In this document: in pieces, positions 52,456-64,000 of the stretch
How positions within the stretch are numbered: the first letter of the stretch is position 1
How the letters are laid out: each line of letters opens with the position of its first letter
From: Rachicladosporium sp. CCFEE 5018
Lineage: Eukaryota > Ascomycota > Dothideomycetes > Cladosporiales > Cladosporiaceae
NCBI GenBank assembly: GCA_002077045.2
Contig: KZ111151.1
Span: forward strand, 1-64,000
DNA length: 64,000 nucleotides
Direction: 5' to 3'
Notes under the pieces: generated by a model
Told to the model about the DNA's origin: nothing
Database searches by the model: none
What the model saw: the letters and a program-made list of their open reading frames with translations, nothing else
Position numbers and translations under genes: made by a program

Positions 52456-53559
52456 ATGTCGAAGTACTTGTTGAGGACCACAATCTACCAATATCATAGT
52501 CAGATCTGGGCAATGAAGTCAAAAGCTTCGCGCGAGAGACGGCAAGTTCGACTGTGGAGGCAGAAGATGGACGCAGCCATCAGAGATACACCTCATTCGG
52601 AAGCTGCTACAATATGTCCAGTCCAACAAACGACTGGCATAGTAGAGAAGACGGCAGCGACTCAACACTTTACCGTAGGCGATGCTGAGAGACGCAAGGC
52701 CGTGGTCTGGTCGCTTCTTGACATAGTACTCCACATGAAGCCGATAGAGACATCGCAGCACATCGGAGAGCATACAACATCACCAGCAGAAGCTTCCAGT
52801 GCGATGAGGCGGTTAGAGACTGGAACTAGTTTCTCAGAGAAGGCGCCGTTCAGGCCTCCGGGTGTTGCGCGCATCGGTCCCACGCCAGCGATGAAGTCCA
52901 TGGCATTGGTGATACGGTCTCAGATTCTCACACCAGCGCACGGGACCATCATGCTGCCAGGACGCGACAGGTTGAAGCCCAAAACCCGACAGATCTCGGC
53001 GGGAGAGAAGGTCTTCGGAATAGTAGAACTCGGCGAAGCGATTCTCTGCCAAGTCGGCATGCGTCGCCTCTTTCTTTCAAGACGAGTCAGCAAAACATTC
53101 CGCGATCTCATTGACACCTCCCGAGACCTGACGGAGGCCATGTTCACGACGTACGAGACACTGGCGATCGCCATGCCAAACATACTCAATCCACTCCTTG
53201 GCGGCAGCAGTCAGCGCGATTGTCGACAATTGCTGTTTTTTAAGGACTTCCACGCCTATCATCAGCCGGCGGAGAATGAGTGGAGCTTCTTGGGCGACAC
53301 GTACTGCATTAAGCTCAGGATCGTCCTCGACGACGATGCCGATTTGCGAAGGCTTAGTATATTTGTGCGGCAGCAGCTGTCGGGGAGCTGGCTCGATACG
53401 TTGCTCACCAGTCAGCCAGCTGAAGTCATGTACAGCTTTGTTCCGAGTGGTCAACGCCTCAGCTTCCACATGGAAAACGCGTGTTCCCTCTCGTGTGCCG
53501 GTGCCTGTGGAACTCTGCGGATGGTACAGGACGATGAGCGAGTGGCAGAGGAGGATTGA
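52456..53559 (+). CDS. F-box-like protein of unknown target
   Basis: The frame is open from the gap; 52456 (MSKYLLRTTIYQY) is the first ATG after it, but several later ATGs (for example MKSMALVIRSQ) are possible, so the start is undecided. The gene ends at 53559. The F-box-like segment is AGEKVFGIVELGEAILCQVG then RRLFLSRRVSKTFRDLIDTS, the usual hydrophobic spacing of the motif. The rest has WSFLGDTYCIKLRI and QPAEVMYSFVPSG, a general pattern seen also in the tandem F-box pair at the left end of the window, without clear identity. Likely an SCF adaptor; the recognised substrate is unknown. N-terminus may be truncated by the gap. Confidence 0.65.
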   Translation: MSKYLLRTTIYQYHSQIWAMKSKASRERRQVRLWRQKMDAAIRDTPHSEAATICPVQQTTGIVEKTAATQHFTVGDAERRKAVVWSLLDIVLHMKPIETSQHIGEHTTSPAEASSAMRRLETGTSFSEKAPFRPPGVARIGPTPAMKSMALVIRSQILTPAHGTIMLPGRDRLKPKTRQISAGEKVFGIVELGEAILCQVGMRRLFLSRRVSKTFRDLIDTSRDLTEAMFTTYETLAIAMPNILNPLLGGSSQRDCRQLLFFKDFHAYHQPAENEWSFLGDTYCIKLRIVLDDDADLRRLSIFVRQQLSGSWLDTLLTSQPAEVMYSFVPSGQRLSFHMENACSLSCAGACGTLRMVQDDERVAEED

Positions 53560-53714
53560 CTCGCTTGCAGTGGCAGTGGAGGGGGCCGAGGCTCGTCCCA
53601 ATCGGGCAAGATGCGCCTGAGCATTCGCTATCAACATCAGATGGTCACAACATCGCCAACCCCTTTCCTCGAGTGACTCGTCTCATGCCTTCGTGATCCC
53701 AATCATCTCGTACC

Positions 53715-55415
53715 ATGTCATCCTCCGCTCCCTCCTCCGGCCGCCGCACATCCTCCTTCGCCGCCAGCTCCCTCTCCAAACGTCCACTCGACCCCATCAC
53801 GCGAACAGCGCTGCGCTACACGATAAGCCCACGCGAGTATGAACTGCTACACCAATATCTGATCTCGCGCGCGCCCGAACGTGTACAGAAGCAGACGCCC
53901 AATCCACCACGATATGAGAAGATCACGCGCAGTACGAGTGCAGCTGGTGACCACAATGCTGCGAGCTTACGCGCTGCGCTGAGGGTGTTTATTGCTGCGT
54001 ATACTGGGCTGAAGGGATGGGAGCTCGTGCTTGGGAAGCTGGCTGGACGGAGAGGCCTTGTGTAAGTATCGGGAGCGATGCCATGATCTTGAGCACTTCT
54101 GACAGAAGGCAGCGCACCGCCCAAGCCTAACGAACCACGACATCGTAACGCTCGCATCGCACTCTCACTGTCCACAATTCTCCTCTTCCACCGTCTCCTC
54201 CACCGCTTCTTCCGGCGTCTACGAACTTCATTACTCGAGAGCTCCGCAGATCCCTTCCGCACCCGCAACCCAACCATAGCCCGCCTTCTCACATCGAAGT
54301 ACACACCAGCCCTCGGCGCAGCACTCGCCGGCTCATGTCTAGGCATAAGCCCCGCGGATCAGCTCCGCATGACAATAGCCATCTACGTCTTCTCCCGAAG
54401 TCTCGAGTTCGGCTACAATGCTCTCGAAGAAGGCCGTTATATCTGGACGAATGGCAAACCGAAATGGTTCGGTAGCTGGCTGATCATGCCCTTCGCCTGC
54501 GGTCAACTCCTGCACGCCTTCGTTCTCGATCGCGACTGTTTCCCTGAGTCGTACGGGAAATTCATACTGCAGCGAAGTCCAGAGTACATCCAACTTCGGC
54601 CCACAGGGTACCCAGCTGGCAAACCCTGGCCATCGACCTTCGATATAGTCGACGCCCTCGCCTCGCTGAGTAGTCTCAAATGGCCCGCCTTCGTCTCGCC
54701 AATACTCTTCCCAGACCTCAAAGCCGTGCTCCCGCCAGCCCTGGTAAAGGTCAGCTCCATCACCTCTCCCGCTCACCCAGGAATCAAACACACCAGCTGC
54801 GCAGTCCTGCACCCGAGCGACCCAAGCTGCACACGCACCTATCTCAAATACTTCGCCTCAGCCTTCCTGAGCGTCGTGAAGTTCTTCACTCTCATCTATG
54901 GCGCCTTCGCTCTGCTAGCCTACAAAGCACTGCTCAAAGACCCCTTGCCTTTCCTCAACCGTCTTTCAGCCAGGATTCTACGGATCAGTGTTTTCATTAC
55001 TGGTGCGATTGGTACGAGCTGGGGGAGTATATGTCTTTTCAACCACATACTTCCACGCGCGTTTCTGCCAACGCAGCGGTGGTTCCTAGGAGGCTTCTTG
55101 GGCGGCATGTGGGCTTTCGTTGCGAGGCAGAAGGAAAGGGGGAATTTCTTGTATTCATTGAGGGTAAGTATCGACAGTCTGTGGAAGGTCGGGAGGAAGA
55201 GGGGGTGGTGGAAGGGAGTGAAGAATGGCGATGTGCTGGTGTTTGTGGCGAGTCTGGCGTTGATAAATGTGGTTTATGAGGCTCGAGCTGGAGCGTTGAC
55301 GGGCGCGGTGGTGGTGAAGGGCATGGAGTTGATGAGGGGGGAGCAGAAGGAGGTGTATGGTGGCGAAGCGAAGGACGTAGATGCGGAGGCTGCACATGCG
55401 AGAAAAGATGTGTAG
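53715..55415 (+). CDS. Multi-pass integral membrane protein, TMEM135-like
   Basis: Exons 53715-54061 and 54113-55415 with a 51-nt intron (donor GTAAGT, acceptor GAAGGCAG); 549 aa, phases fit. The Ser-rich N-terminus MSSSAPSSGRRTSSF is followed by ALRYTISPREYELLHQYLI, a basic region, and several membrane segments: IALSLSTILLFHRLLH, TPALGAALAGSCLG and MTIAIYVFSRSLEFGYNAL. In the second half come SPEYIQLRP, GTSWGSICLFNHILPR and GGFLGGMWAFVARQKERG. This layout resembles fungal homologues of TMEM135, which in animals is linked to peroxisomes, lipid droplets and mitochondrial dynamics. The function in fungi is not established. It lies between two F-box genes with no sign of an operon-like link. Confidence 0.68.
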
Positions 55416-55758
55416 AAAACGTGGACCCTGATACACGCAAGCTGCGGACTCCTCTAGTGCCCCACATCGAGCACCATGCTACGACTGCAGGCTCCGACCA
55501 CGTCCTGTATGTCATACAGACCGGTCAAGCGCAGTGCTGACCCTGATGCGACATTGTCTTCGCATTCGCTCCAGTCGGGCAGGAGAATTCCATCAATGTG
55601 CACCTAGTTAGAGAAAGCCTCCACTACCGCCAGAAGCTGGCTGGCTCCTGAGATAGCGAGATAGGGTCCTGGCGGTCGCTCCTGCAACGACTTGACCGTG
55701 CGGAGGTACAAAATACAGCGTAATTGTTCCAAGGCGCTGCATTGGCTCATTCCAGCCC
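55416..55758. other. Convergent intergenic region
   Basis: 343 bp between the TMEM135-like gene and the minus-strand F-box gene, holding their 3' ends. No structure noted. Confidence 0.5.
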
Positions 55759-56658
55759 TCAGGCTGTTCCCGCACCAATCACAGCATTCAGCGCCTTGTT
55801 CATTTCAGCGATCATGTCCTCCCTATGTTGTATCGAGAACTCTCCGCTGTTCACGCGAATATACTCTGCGAGCACTTGATTCCAGAAACGAAGCAGGTTC
55901 CCGATATTCGCATCGTCAGCGCTGAAGTGACGCACAATCTCTCCAGCCTCACGCTCCCACGGCTCCAGAGGATTGCGCTGTGGTCCGAAGAGTACTCCGG
56001 CTGAATCATACGAGATGATGATCTTCATGGGCAACGCAACCCGAAGCAGCTTAAGTCGAGTCCAGCCCTGCCTAAAGTCACGACCGGGGAACTTCTTGCT
56101 CATTTCCGGTCTGCCCACCCGCCGAAAGCAGGTGCGAGGGACTTTGAGCCCATTGAACTCTTCCTCGTCGAAGTCCGGCAGAAGCAGGCGAATCTCTGCT
56201 TGCGCGGTGCTGTGGCGGTACCACAAGCTGTAGTCGATGTGGTTGTCGTAGACACGAAGACAGTACAGGGCTTCCTTGTGTAGAGTATCATTTATGAAGA
56301 AGGACTGAGCCAGCAATGGCGCCCAATCCAATTCAATGGATGTAAGATCGCTGTTTCCCCGCTCCTTGCTGTTATGCCCATGCGCAGTGCGAAATGCAGC
56401 GATGCTAAGATCACATCTCACGCCTCGAGCATGTGCAATCAGAGAGTGTTCCTGAACAGCCGGACTCCCGATTGTGTTTTGGAAGGTCGAGTTTGTACAC
56501 TTCAACAGCAGGACGTCGAGTCGAGGGAGGTAGAGCAGAATCTGCTCGAGGAGCTCTGGAGTATCGAGAACTTTGCTGGAAGCACTCCTTGCATTGGATT
56601 GAATGCTGAGTCGGGTGATGTCGATGTCTGAATGCGGTGCCGCGGTGTCTAGCGCCAT
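55759..56658 (-). CDS. F-box-like protein of unknown target
   Basis: 299 aa, intronless, ATG at 56658 (MALDTAAPHSDID). The F-box-like segment near residues 29-60 is KVLDTPELLEQILLYL and PRLDVLLLKCTNSTFQNTI, giving the expected Leu pattern. The remainder includes QSFFINDTLHKEALYCLRVY and LLLPDFDEEEFNGLKVP and has no other known domain. It is the fourth F-box-type gene of the window; the two at the left end are tandem relatives, whereas this one is only distantly similar. Probably an SCF substrate receptor. The substrate cannot be inferred. Confidence 0.75.
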   Translation of the reverse strand: MALDTAAPHSDIDITRLSIQSNARSASSKVLDTPELLEQILLYLPRLDVLLLKCTNSTFQNTIGSPAVQEHSLIAHARGVRCDLSIAAFRTAHGHNSKERGNSDLTSIELDWAPLLAQSFFINDTLHKEALYCLRVYDNHIDYSLWYRHSTAQAEIRLLLPDFDEEEFNGLKVPRTCFRRVGRPEMSKKFPGRDFRQGWTRLKLLRVALPMKIIISYDSAGVLFGPQRNPLEPWEREAGEIVRHFSADDANIGNLLRFWNQVLAEYIRVNSGEFSIQHREDMIAEMNKALNAVIGAGTA

Positions 56659-56934
56659 GCTGTGCCCTGCTTGAAGTAGGCTCTGATGATTCTAAAACTC
56701 GCCCACAGGACGTAATGAGTGACAGTGAATGAGCGCAAGTGAATTAAACCCCTCCCGTGAGACGCACGGCCAAGAAAGTGCGAAGGAAGGAACGACCGAG
56801 GACGAAGAAGTCAAGGAAAGAGTAGGAGAGCGAGTGACGCAGACCATGCTTCCACAGGCAGCTCGTCGTGATTTTCATCCAGTATTCAAGCAGTGAGCAG
56901 AGGAGCTCTCGGTAACGTTATCATGTGCAGGCGC

Positions 56935-59900
56935 TCATGCTCCGACTTGTGCATCCCCCTCCTTGGCCTCAACTGGCTCCAGCATCTCGGGCCCAGTCGC
57001 TGCCTCAGCCATCTCGACATCTCCCCCTTCACCCTCGCCACCCTCCTCGGCCGTATCAAACCCCTCGCTCTCCTCGGCACCAATGACAGCCAAACCCGGA
57101 AACATCGGCTTCCTCTCCTCCTGTACCTCCTCCTCGAACTCACTCAAGTCACTCTCGTCATCAGCATCGTCATGCACGCTCGGTGGGGCACTCGTCTCAG
57201 CAGAGACTGCTTCGCCGAGCTCAGCCAGAGAGCTGTTGATCACTACTTGCACTCGAGGATGATCTGGTATAGGACCGACTACCCGTGTTCCGTTCTGCGC
57301 GGTAGCCTTCGGAAAGCAGCCTTCGGCGCAAGCCCTGATCTCGCGCCTGCCAATACCGGGTTTACGACGAGGCGGAGCTTCAGGAACAGCCGGTGTAGGC
57401 GTCGGCGCAGGTACAGCAGGCTTCGCAGGTTGATCAAGCGCGCCGTCAACGCCCATGATAGAGTTCATGATGTGGCTGAAGTCCATGGCTGGGTTCCGGG
57501 GCGGTGGCGTTGGGACTTTAGGTGGCTGACGAGCCAGCTCTTCTGCTTTCACTCGCTGCTCTTCCAGCCATAAGGTCTTACCAATGGTGTTGAACAGGAA
57601 GGCGTAAGCATCGCCGATAAGATCATCGATCGGTGCGACCTTCACGAGGCCGCCATTCGTCTTCTTGAGCTCTTGTACTTCGCGGAGTACGTCCAGCGCC
57701 GGGTTCCCTCCGGCTTCGGTGTCCTGCATCCAGTCCTGGAGCGGGACCTTGCGCTCGTCGAAGTCTTCGTGTGTGACTGCGCTGAATGTTGATGTCTCGA
57801 GACCTTCAGAGAGTGCTGCATGATTACGCATGAGGCGCAGGTAAGCGTTACATAGCTTCTGCCACAGCGCTGTATGCTCAAAGTACTCAGCGGTCCTCTT
57901 CCGAATTCGCTTGGCAAGCATCTCCATACTCGTCCGGTCTTTCAACTGCTCTAGGCACTGAATGATGAACTCGACGTAGCGAGTGGTGAAGACAAAGTGC
58001 CGTCCGGCTCGCTCGGCTTCTGGGCGCCATATTTGCAGGGCCATGACCTTCGAGAACATGTGCTTCGTCATCTCGTCTTTCGCGGCAGTAGCTTTCAAAC
58101 GCAAGACCTCCGCGCCACCCAATTTTTCGACATCAACCGGACGGTCATACAACACTTGTGCCATGCGCCAACTGATGCGATGATGCCAGTTCGACTTGTC
58201 CGCCGCTCGCAGGTTCTTCAAGACTGCTAGCATGAAGTCGGGCCACTCGGTCGAGGCTGTATCATAGGTAGCGGGAACGTCGACGCCGCGAATGTACGGC
58301 GTAGCTTGCAGCGCTGCCTTCGCCTGGGTGGTTTCAATCATGTTACTCGAAAGCAGCTTGTGCGCTATCGAAACAAGCTTGTAGTGCGGCTCCAGGATCG
58401 GCTGAAACTTTGTGTCTCTGCTGTCGCGCTTGCCGGGAACGAGCTCGATGGCGCGAGTGAGTGCATTGAGAACGGCTTGAGGGCTTGGTGGAGGTGCAGT
58501 CCGAAGTTGACGGTCCCCCTCACTGGCAGTGAGCATTTTCCACATGACCTTGGCAAGCATGTACTGCAGATGCCAATCATGCGGCCGACCTCGAGTTGCC
58601 CGCGTGAGCATCTCCTTTGTGAATCGCCAGGCAGTGTACCTCTGTAGCGGCTTGTATGTCTTCGTCTGTGTCATACCGCTTGCAAGGCTCAGCCATCGAT
58701 CATTGCCGTCTGCAGCGAACGCTAGCATCGAGAACGGCGGCTGAGCCGAGCTGTACATGCGCATGCCGAAATCAGCGTACAGCTCAGTCATCTTCTTCGG
58801 GGTGTCAAAGGCTAGGTCGGCCGACCGATTCGCCAACGCGAGGGCTTTGATATAGCAGTGAATCGCTGCACGCTGGAGCTGCAAGATATCAGCCATGTGC
58901 GTATTGAGCTTTTCGGCCTGCCACAGAGCTTCCTCGAGCTTGGTATCGTGAGCTTGCGCAAGCCGAAACCATACTTCCCACTCATCCGTACTGTACTCAA
59001 GACTCTGGTTGAAGAAAGCGATAGCAATCTCGACATCTTCACTGGGACTGGGTCCGGTTCGTTTCTGCGACTTGAACTTGACGAGCGAGATATGGCCAAT
59101 CATAAAGTACCAGCCCTTGGCAGCAAGAGGCGAGTCCGCTTCAGGCACAGGCGACACATCAAGTTCGCTGCCTTCGCCTTTGAGACACCCATACAAGTCG
59201 AGCGGTCGGATCGGAGAGTTTAGGAAAGTGCGAATGATAGAGCGATTGCGGAGAATGGCTTCTGTCGGCTTTTTGCGCGTCGTTGAACCATGCACCTTCT
59301 CTATGGTGTCCTTCAGCGTGTGTCGGACAAGCTCCCGGATCGGCAGCTTGTCAGCCTGTACCAACAGGAGATCCACAGCCTGCATGGCAGCGCCCTTGTC
59401 AATGAATGCATCGTGCATGCAGTGATGTTCGATGAGCTCGAACGAGGGGTTCAAGAAGCAGTTGATGCCGTACAGATCGTACAACACTTGTGCTTGCTCG
59501 TTGTCGTACCCTTCGACGTGGGTCATGCTCAGGAATTCATCTTTGAGCAGCCGGACGAAGAACCTGTTGAGTCCACTGCAGGTGCCTCGGATGCCAAGGT
59601 TGCGATGCAGCGTGCGCAGGAAGTCGAATTTGTCCTCGACCGGTGATGGGTACGCTTCTCCATTCTGCTTCATCAGCTCGTTCAGCATACCGTACACGAT
59701 GATCCAGATTTGCAGCTGGCACTCATGTACACCAGTGGCAACTGCATCAAATGTTCGAACATCAGTGTCGTCGCCAGGAGCCTGAACCCTGCCTACCTGT
59801 ATGCCGTCCTCGAAGATATTGAAGACTTGAAGGAGGTGAAGGAGCTCGCCGAGCACAGATACTGCATCAGCCAAGCGATTATCGTCGAGACATGACAATG

Positions 59901-62724
59901 CAGCCGGAGAGTCCTTGACGTGCGCGAAGAGCTCCGCAACGAGCACTTGGGATGTGCGTATACACTTCAAGACCATGCTGCGGCGATCTAAAGTGGTCGC
60001 TGAGGTGAACTCGTCTCCTTGTAGGTCGTCCACCACGAGACGTAACATCCGGAAGCTACACCCGACAGCCATAGGCGGGTACTCGATTGCAAGGTAGGCA
60101 TCGCCCAGTCTCTGCCACAACGCAAGTTTGACCGATGTACTGCTCTCGCTGACAAATTGCAGAAGTGCACTCGGAACAGAGTCAGTAGCATTAGACTGCT
60201 GTTCTCCATCGTCACAGTCTGTGGTGCCCTCCTGCATAGCTTCCAGCAACGGCTCCAAGCTTTCAATAGTAGCAATCGGATTTCCCGATCCCGTTTCTGC
60301 CAGCTTAGCAAAGAAGTCTCTGTTAGAGAGTTCAGAGATCTTGCAGTCAAGAATGGCGATCGAAATTTCTGGCATGACAGCGTTGTTGTGCAACAGAATG
60401 ACAGGACTGTCGTTGACCACCAGCTCTGCTCGAAGATCTTGCATGCACTCCAAGACGTGATGCTGCTCGCTGGTTGGAGATGCTGCGACGTGTAGAGTGG
60501 TGCACCACATGAATCGAATCTTGAGATCCAAACTCGGAGGCTGAGCCGAGCTAGCATGCTACAAAGCCTCCCGTGCAATAGACGCCCAGCGTTGTAGTCG
60601 GTGGCCTTGCTGAGAAATGGTGTCCGTGTCTATGCCGCTGAGTGGCTGGAGGATGAGGCAGTAGATGTCAAGATGTATTTCGTACACGGCCTGAACCATG
60701 GCAGCCAACGTGAGAAGTACGGTTGCGACAGTATCATGGGCTTCCTCGCGTGTGGCTCCTATTGCGGTCTCCAGATCCGTGAGCGTTCGGTTTGTGATCT
60801 CTTCATCGAATTTGACCAATGTCCGCACGACAGTCGCCTTGAGCTCCTTGGACCAAGTATGCTGCACATATGTGCTGCCCTCCGGATCTGTCGCATTGGG
60901 TGGACGCAATACATGCTGTATGTAGCGATAGGCTACCTCGCCAAGGGACAGGCACTCGGCGTTCACGTTGCGTAGAAACGATTCCAGGCCATCTTCTGGC
61001 ATCGAGGTCATGGAGAGCTGAAGTTGCGACTGACTGGACTGTGGGTTCTTGGCGGCACTTGCGGCCACTGCGGCAGTCTCCAGATCAGGGATCTCGCCAC
61101 CAACAAGTAGCATGCGCGCGTCCTGGTCATTGAAGTTCTTGAGAAAGCCGAGCAGGTCTGCCCGAGCACATCTCATCGCCTCGTGATTCGGAGTTTCGTC
61201 AACGGCTTGATCAGGGTCTGCTGGAGTCTTAGTAGGTTCAAGTTCCTGCCTGATGTGTTGGCCGTGTCCAAAGCCAGAAATGCTGACGCGCTCGAAGAGA
61301 TTGCCGATGGTGTCAAACAACCACACGTCGGCAAGCTGGCGCTCGTTCAGTGACTGATCCTGCTCCCAGAGTATATTGGCATCGACAGCGGCTTGACGTC
61401 CTTCCGCAGTATCAGGGAGAGAGTCACCTCGCGACTCGCGCGCCCGAGTGCGCCTGCTCTTCATGCGGCTCTCTTCCGTACCATCACCCAACGCAGCGGC
61501 GTCTGCTGATCGCTTGCGAGTCGGTAGACTAAGAGAGGCGGGCTCACTTACTCGAAGCTCTGTGTCGTCCGCTCCAGGATTTGATGGCTGGGCCTCCTCT
61601 TCTACTGCGACAGCAAGTGGAAGCTGTACAGTAGGTAAGCCGTGGTCGAGGCCTGGGAACTGCTCATCGACGGTCATAGCCATTTGATGGCCCGTATTCA
61701 ACGCGCCTCCTTTAGGTAGAAGAGCAGCAGGCTCATCTGCCACGCTGTGGTCTCGCTGAACCGTGTTCTGGTCAATATCAAACATTATCGCCGTCCCTCG
61801 CCTCGCACTGTGCTCGCGCACTGCGAGTTGGTGGAGCAGCTGACTACCAAGTTCGACCCATGAAGCGGGTGGATCGAGAACATGTCTTTCAGCAGTCACA
61901 GAGACTTCACGCGTCTGCTGTGCACTGTCACACAATGCTCTCTTGCGCGTAGAAATGCCATCGTAGGGATCCAGGCGCTTCTTCAATAGCGTTAGAAGAC
62001 CATTGCGTCTCCCTTTGCGTGTTGGAAATTGAAGAAGCGAACTCTCATCCTGCAGCCTACCCACAACTTGCCGCAGCTGCTCAGCAGCCAGGCCATCCTC
62101 AAGTCCGGGAAGGCTCATCATACTGTCCAGACTCTCGGCATCGCCCTCCAGCACAGCTTCCAGGCAGAAGCGAGCGATACGCTCACTATCGAGTACATCT
62201 CCGACCGTAGCCGTCCGGCTCCAAAGGTCGGTGTCAGAGTCGTCCTTGTCGAGTGCCTCCACGAAGTGATCGAGTGCGGTGCTCGCATCAGCCAGAATAG
62301 TACGAATGGTCACATTGAGCTCGTCAAAGTTTGCAAGTAGTGAGTCGAGCCTGAACTGGGCGTAGTTCTTGTGCGACAGGTGCAAGATCTGTGGTAAGGT
62401 GCTCGGGCCAGACTCGAGAGACACGGGCGCGAAGTTGGCAACAGCATCCCCTTCCGGCCAGTCTTCGTCGGACTCTACGATAGGGCCGTACAACTCGATA
62501 CGGCGAAGTTCCGTTTGAGACTCCGGATAATCGAAGATCTCGGAGGCGAACAGCTCCTGGTAAGCCTCAGCAGCCTGTGGGAAGGAGGCAGGTCCTTCGG
62601 CATGGTACTTCAAAGCATTCTGGTAGAGCTTGAGGGCTTCCTCGATCTGGATCTCCTTGGTGTCATCGATCTCGACGTCGGATTCATCGTCTGATTCGAT
62701 GTTGAGCGCATGGAAGCCGGACAT
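56935..62724 (-). CDS. hir3: Histone transcription regulator 3 (Hir3/CABIN1), interrupted by one in-frame TAG
   Basis: One frame runs from ATG 62724 to the TAA/TGA-type end at 56935 and would encode 1,928 residues, but a TAG at 60561-60559 stops it after residue 721. Both parts are typical of Hir3. Part 1 starts MSGFHALNIESDDESD, then DDTKEIQIEEALKLYQNALK, EAYQELFASEIFDYPES and NERQLADVWLFDTIGNLFE, up to QRWASIAREAL. Part 2 begins PPSLDLKIRFMWCTTLHV and carries TPR-like helices and an acidic C-terminal segment (DESDLSEFEEEVQEE). Splicing could remove the stop: a 51-nt interval (donor GTCTAT, acceptor GAG) keeps phase, but both signals are poor. Hir3 is the large scaffold of the HIR histone H3.3/H4 chaperone complex. 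The gene may be a true read-through or null allele, or carry a base error. Confidence 0.85.
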
Positions 62725-63125
62725 GTTGGCCTCCTGATGGCTGTCATCGACGGATGGTAGTTATGATGACCGCGGCTAACTCTCGATGGCTTGGTACATG
62801 CGGTGTGTCAAAGGGGCATGTGTGCCTGCCGGTTGTGTTCGGTCACGCCAACTTGAGGGTTCACATGTAGGGAACGCGTCGCGTCGGGGAAAGCGCGGGG
62901 ATGTTCCCCTGCATTGAAGCTAGTGCTGCCACATGTTGTACATTATGTATTCACTGTTGCGACTTCGTCTATACTACGTTGACTGACACCTCTTGGCCGT
63001 AGAATCTGTTTTCAATCAATTTCAGTCTCCTCCGGAAGCGCAACATTCGCAGTACCGCACACCCCGATATTCGTCTCGAGTCCGCATTGGTGCTGTAGAA
63101 GTACTTGTTGAGAGCCAGGGCGGAG
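62725..63125. other. Divergent hir3/ChAPs promoter region
   Basis: 401 bp, no motif of note apart from short AT-rich runs near 62940. Must hold both promoters. Confidence 0.55.
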
Positions 63126-64000
63126 ATGCCACAGCCAGCAGTGCCAGAGTACGTCTACCTAGTTAGAAGACTCGAAGGCAACAGACGCTGAGACATGTTC
63201 CAGGCTCTTCGAAGACGACTCACACTCCGTCGTGGAGATACGGACAGACAGTCTCCAGGGACTGCGCGAGCTTGGCCCACCAGATCTGGTCCATCTAGTG
63301 AAGCAACCAAACAAATCGACCACGCGGCAGGTACGAGCGAGGTTCGCGGACAGCGCAGGATATATTGGCTAAGGGAATCTGTAGGTAGGAGTGTACCATC
63401 ATGTCACGGGCATCGATGCCTCGTCCTCGGCAAGCTTGGCGGCATACATCAACACTTTGACCTATACGCCCACCGACAAGATCAACAGAGTGACCTCCGG
63501 TCTATGCTGGTGAGTGAGTCTTCAAGAAAGCAGCCAAATATCTCAGGTGGTCAGCTGATCACTCGCGCTCAGCTGCTACAATGCCTTCTCACGAGTGGAC
63601 ATGCGCGTGCAGGTGCAAATACCCGGGACTGTCGAGAGCTACTGTGTCGATGAGCGAGGGAACAAGCTGGAGGCTACTGAGGAACATTGGCTGGAGACAT
63701 ATCTATGCAGTGTGCTGAGAGCCTACTCGTATGCGGACAACGGCTCTGGCGATACCATCAAGCGCATTATTGGAGTGCGGAGGTTCAACCCGATCACGAG
63801 TACCGAACGAGAGCAACGCTTCCTGGATGCGGCCGAGAAGCTCTTCTTCAACGGTAGGGCGAGTCTGCAGTAAGCATTGGTGTAAGTGCTGACATTGTGC
63901 AGGCTGGCAACTCGGCTCAGATCCGGAGATTCAGGTCCCAAATCTGGTCTCGAATCATCTCACATCTGGCTTACTGCACTACATACGCATTACTGGCCGT
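63126..64000 (+). CDS. ChAPs family (Bud7/Bch1) exomer subunit, 5' part
   Basis: Five exons are visible: 63126-63148, 63204-63330, 63385-63509, 63573-63853 and 63903-64000, then the gene leaves the window. Introns are 55, 54, 63 and 49 nt, and all phases fit. Exons are needed to assemble the protein: MPQPAVPELFEDDSHSV, then GLRELGPPDLVHLVKQP, VYHHVTGIDASSSASLAAYI, AFSRVDMRVQVQIPGTVESY, WLETYLCSVLRAYSYAD and the final WQLGSDPEIQVPNLVSN. These match the N-terminal part of the ChAPs proteins (Chs5-Arf1-binding). In yeast, ChAPs with Chs5 form exomer, which sends chitin synthase Chs3 and other cargo from the trans-Golgi to the plasma membrane. Which of the ChAPs paralogues this is remains open, as the TPR-rich C-terminus lies outside. 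Confidence 0.88.

Noticed and set aside
58738..60555. Repeat GGCTGAGCCGAGCT at two places in hir3
   Set aside because: A 14-base match seen at about 58740 and 60538 reflects two similar SSAQPP peptides; too short to treat as a repeat element or as the cause of the stop.
1..64000. tRNA genes, CRISPR arrays, transposons, long terminal repeats
   Set aside because: Read for tRNA B-box-like motifs, spaced direct repeats, reverse transcriptase or transposase motifs and long inverted repeats; none found. A tRNAscan or repeat search would be decisive.

Overview
The window is nuclear DNA of a filamentous ascomycete, most likely a Dothideomycete (inferred from protein families and gene style, not from a search). 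Coding density is high. Introns are mostly 50-65 nt with GT-AG ends and CTGAC/CTAAC branch sites. Families present include QutR/QutA regulators, Csc1-like channels, TRI12-type transporters and Hir3. I found no tRNA, rRNA, CRISPR array, transposon or origin. One 100-N assembly gap lies at 52331-52430.

Layout. 1-3319: the 3' end of the splicing factor gene BUD13, then two related F-box genes in tandem on the minus strand. 4227-5942: an S6K-type AGC kinase. 6820-8712: a seven-exon secreted GH47 alpha-1,2-mannosidase. 8838-23078: a quinate/shikimate catabolic cluster containing qutR (repressor), qutA (activator), qutC (dehydroshikimate dehydratase), a Gfo/Idh/MocA oxidoreductase, qutB (quinate dehydrogenase), qutD (permease) and qutG (inositol-phosphatase-like). 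23494-28234: a Csc1/OSCA channel and the HMG-box protein Nhp6. 30356-33879: a ROG1-type lipase broken by a frame change. 34001-37951: three genes, MGM101, COA4 and BPL1; the first two encode mitochondrial proteins. 38788-45024: a TRI12-like efflux transporter and RAD26/CSB. 47141-52224: TBP, a Cid1-like nucleotidyltransferase and a Sec4/Rab8 GTPase. 52456-56658: two more F-box genes around a TMEM135-like membrane protein. 56935-62724: HIR3, interrupted by one in-frame TAG. 63126-64000: the 5' part of a ChAPs (Bud7/Bch1) gene that runs off the window.

How the cluster works (established for fungal qut/qa clusters). QutD imports quinate and QutB oxidises it to dehydroquinate. A type II dehydroquinase (QutE) makes dehydroshikimate, which QutC turns into protocatechuate. 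QutR, built from AROM-like domains, restrains the zinc-cluster activator QutA. The cluster here has every expected member except qutE, which is not in the window, and it carries an extra oxidoreductase.

Most useful second-look items: the in-frame stop in HIR3, the frame break in the lipase gene, a 6-nt micro-exon that restores the qutG motif, the missing dehydroquinase, an intron in the second F-box gene whose removal would destroy the conserved tail, and a splice-supported unannotated small gene near 29.2-29.7 kb. The reading-frame lists for this window treat GTG and TTG as possible starts; I used ATG only, so several starts are moved inward.
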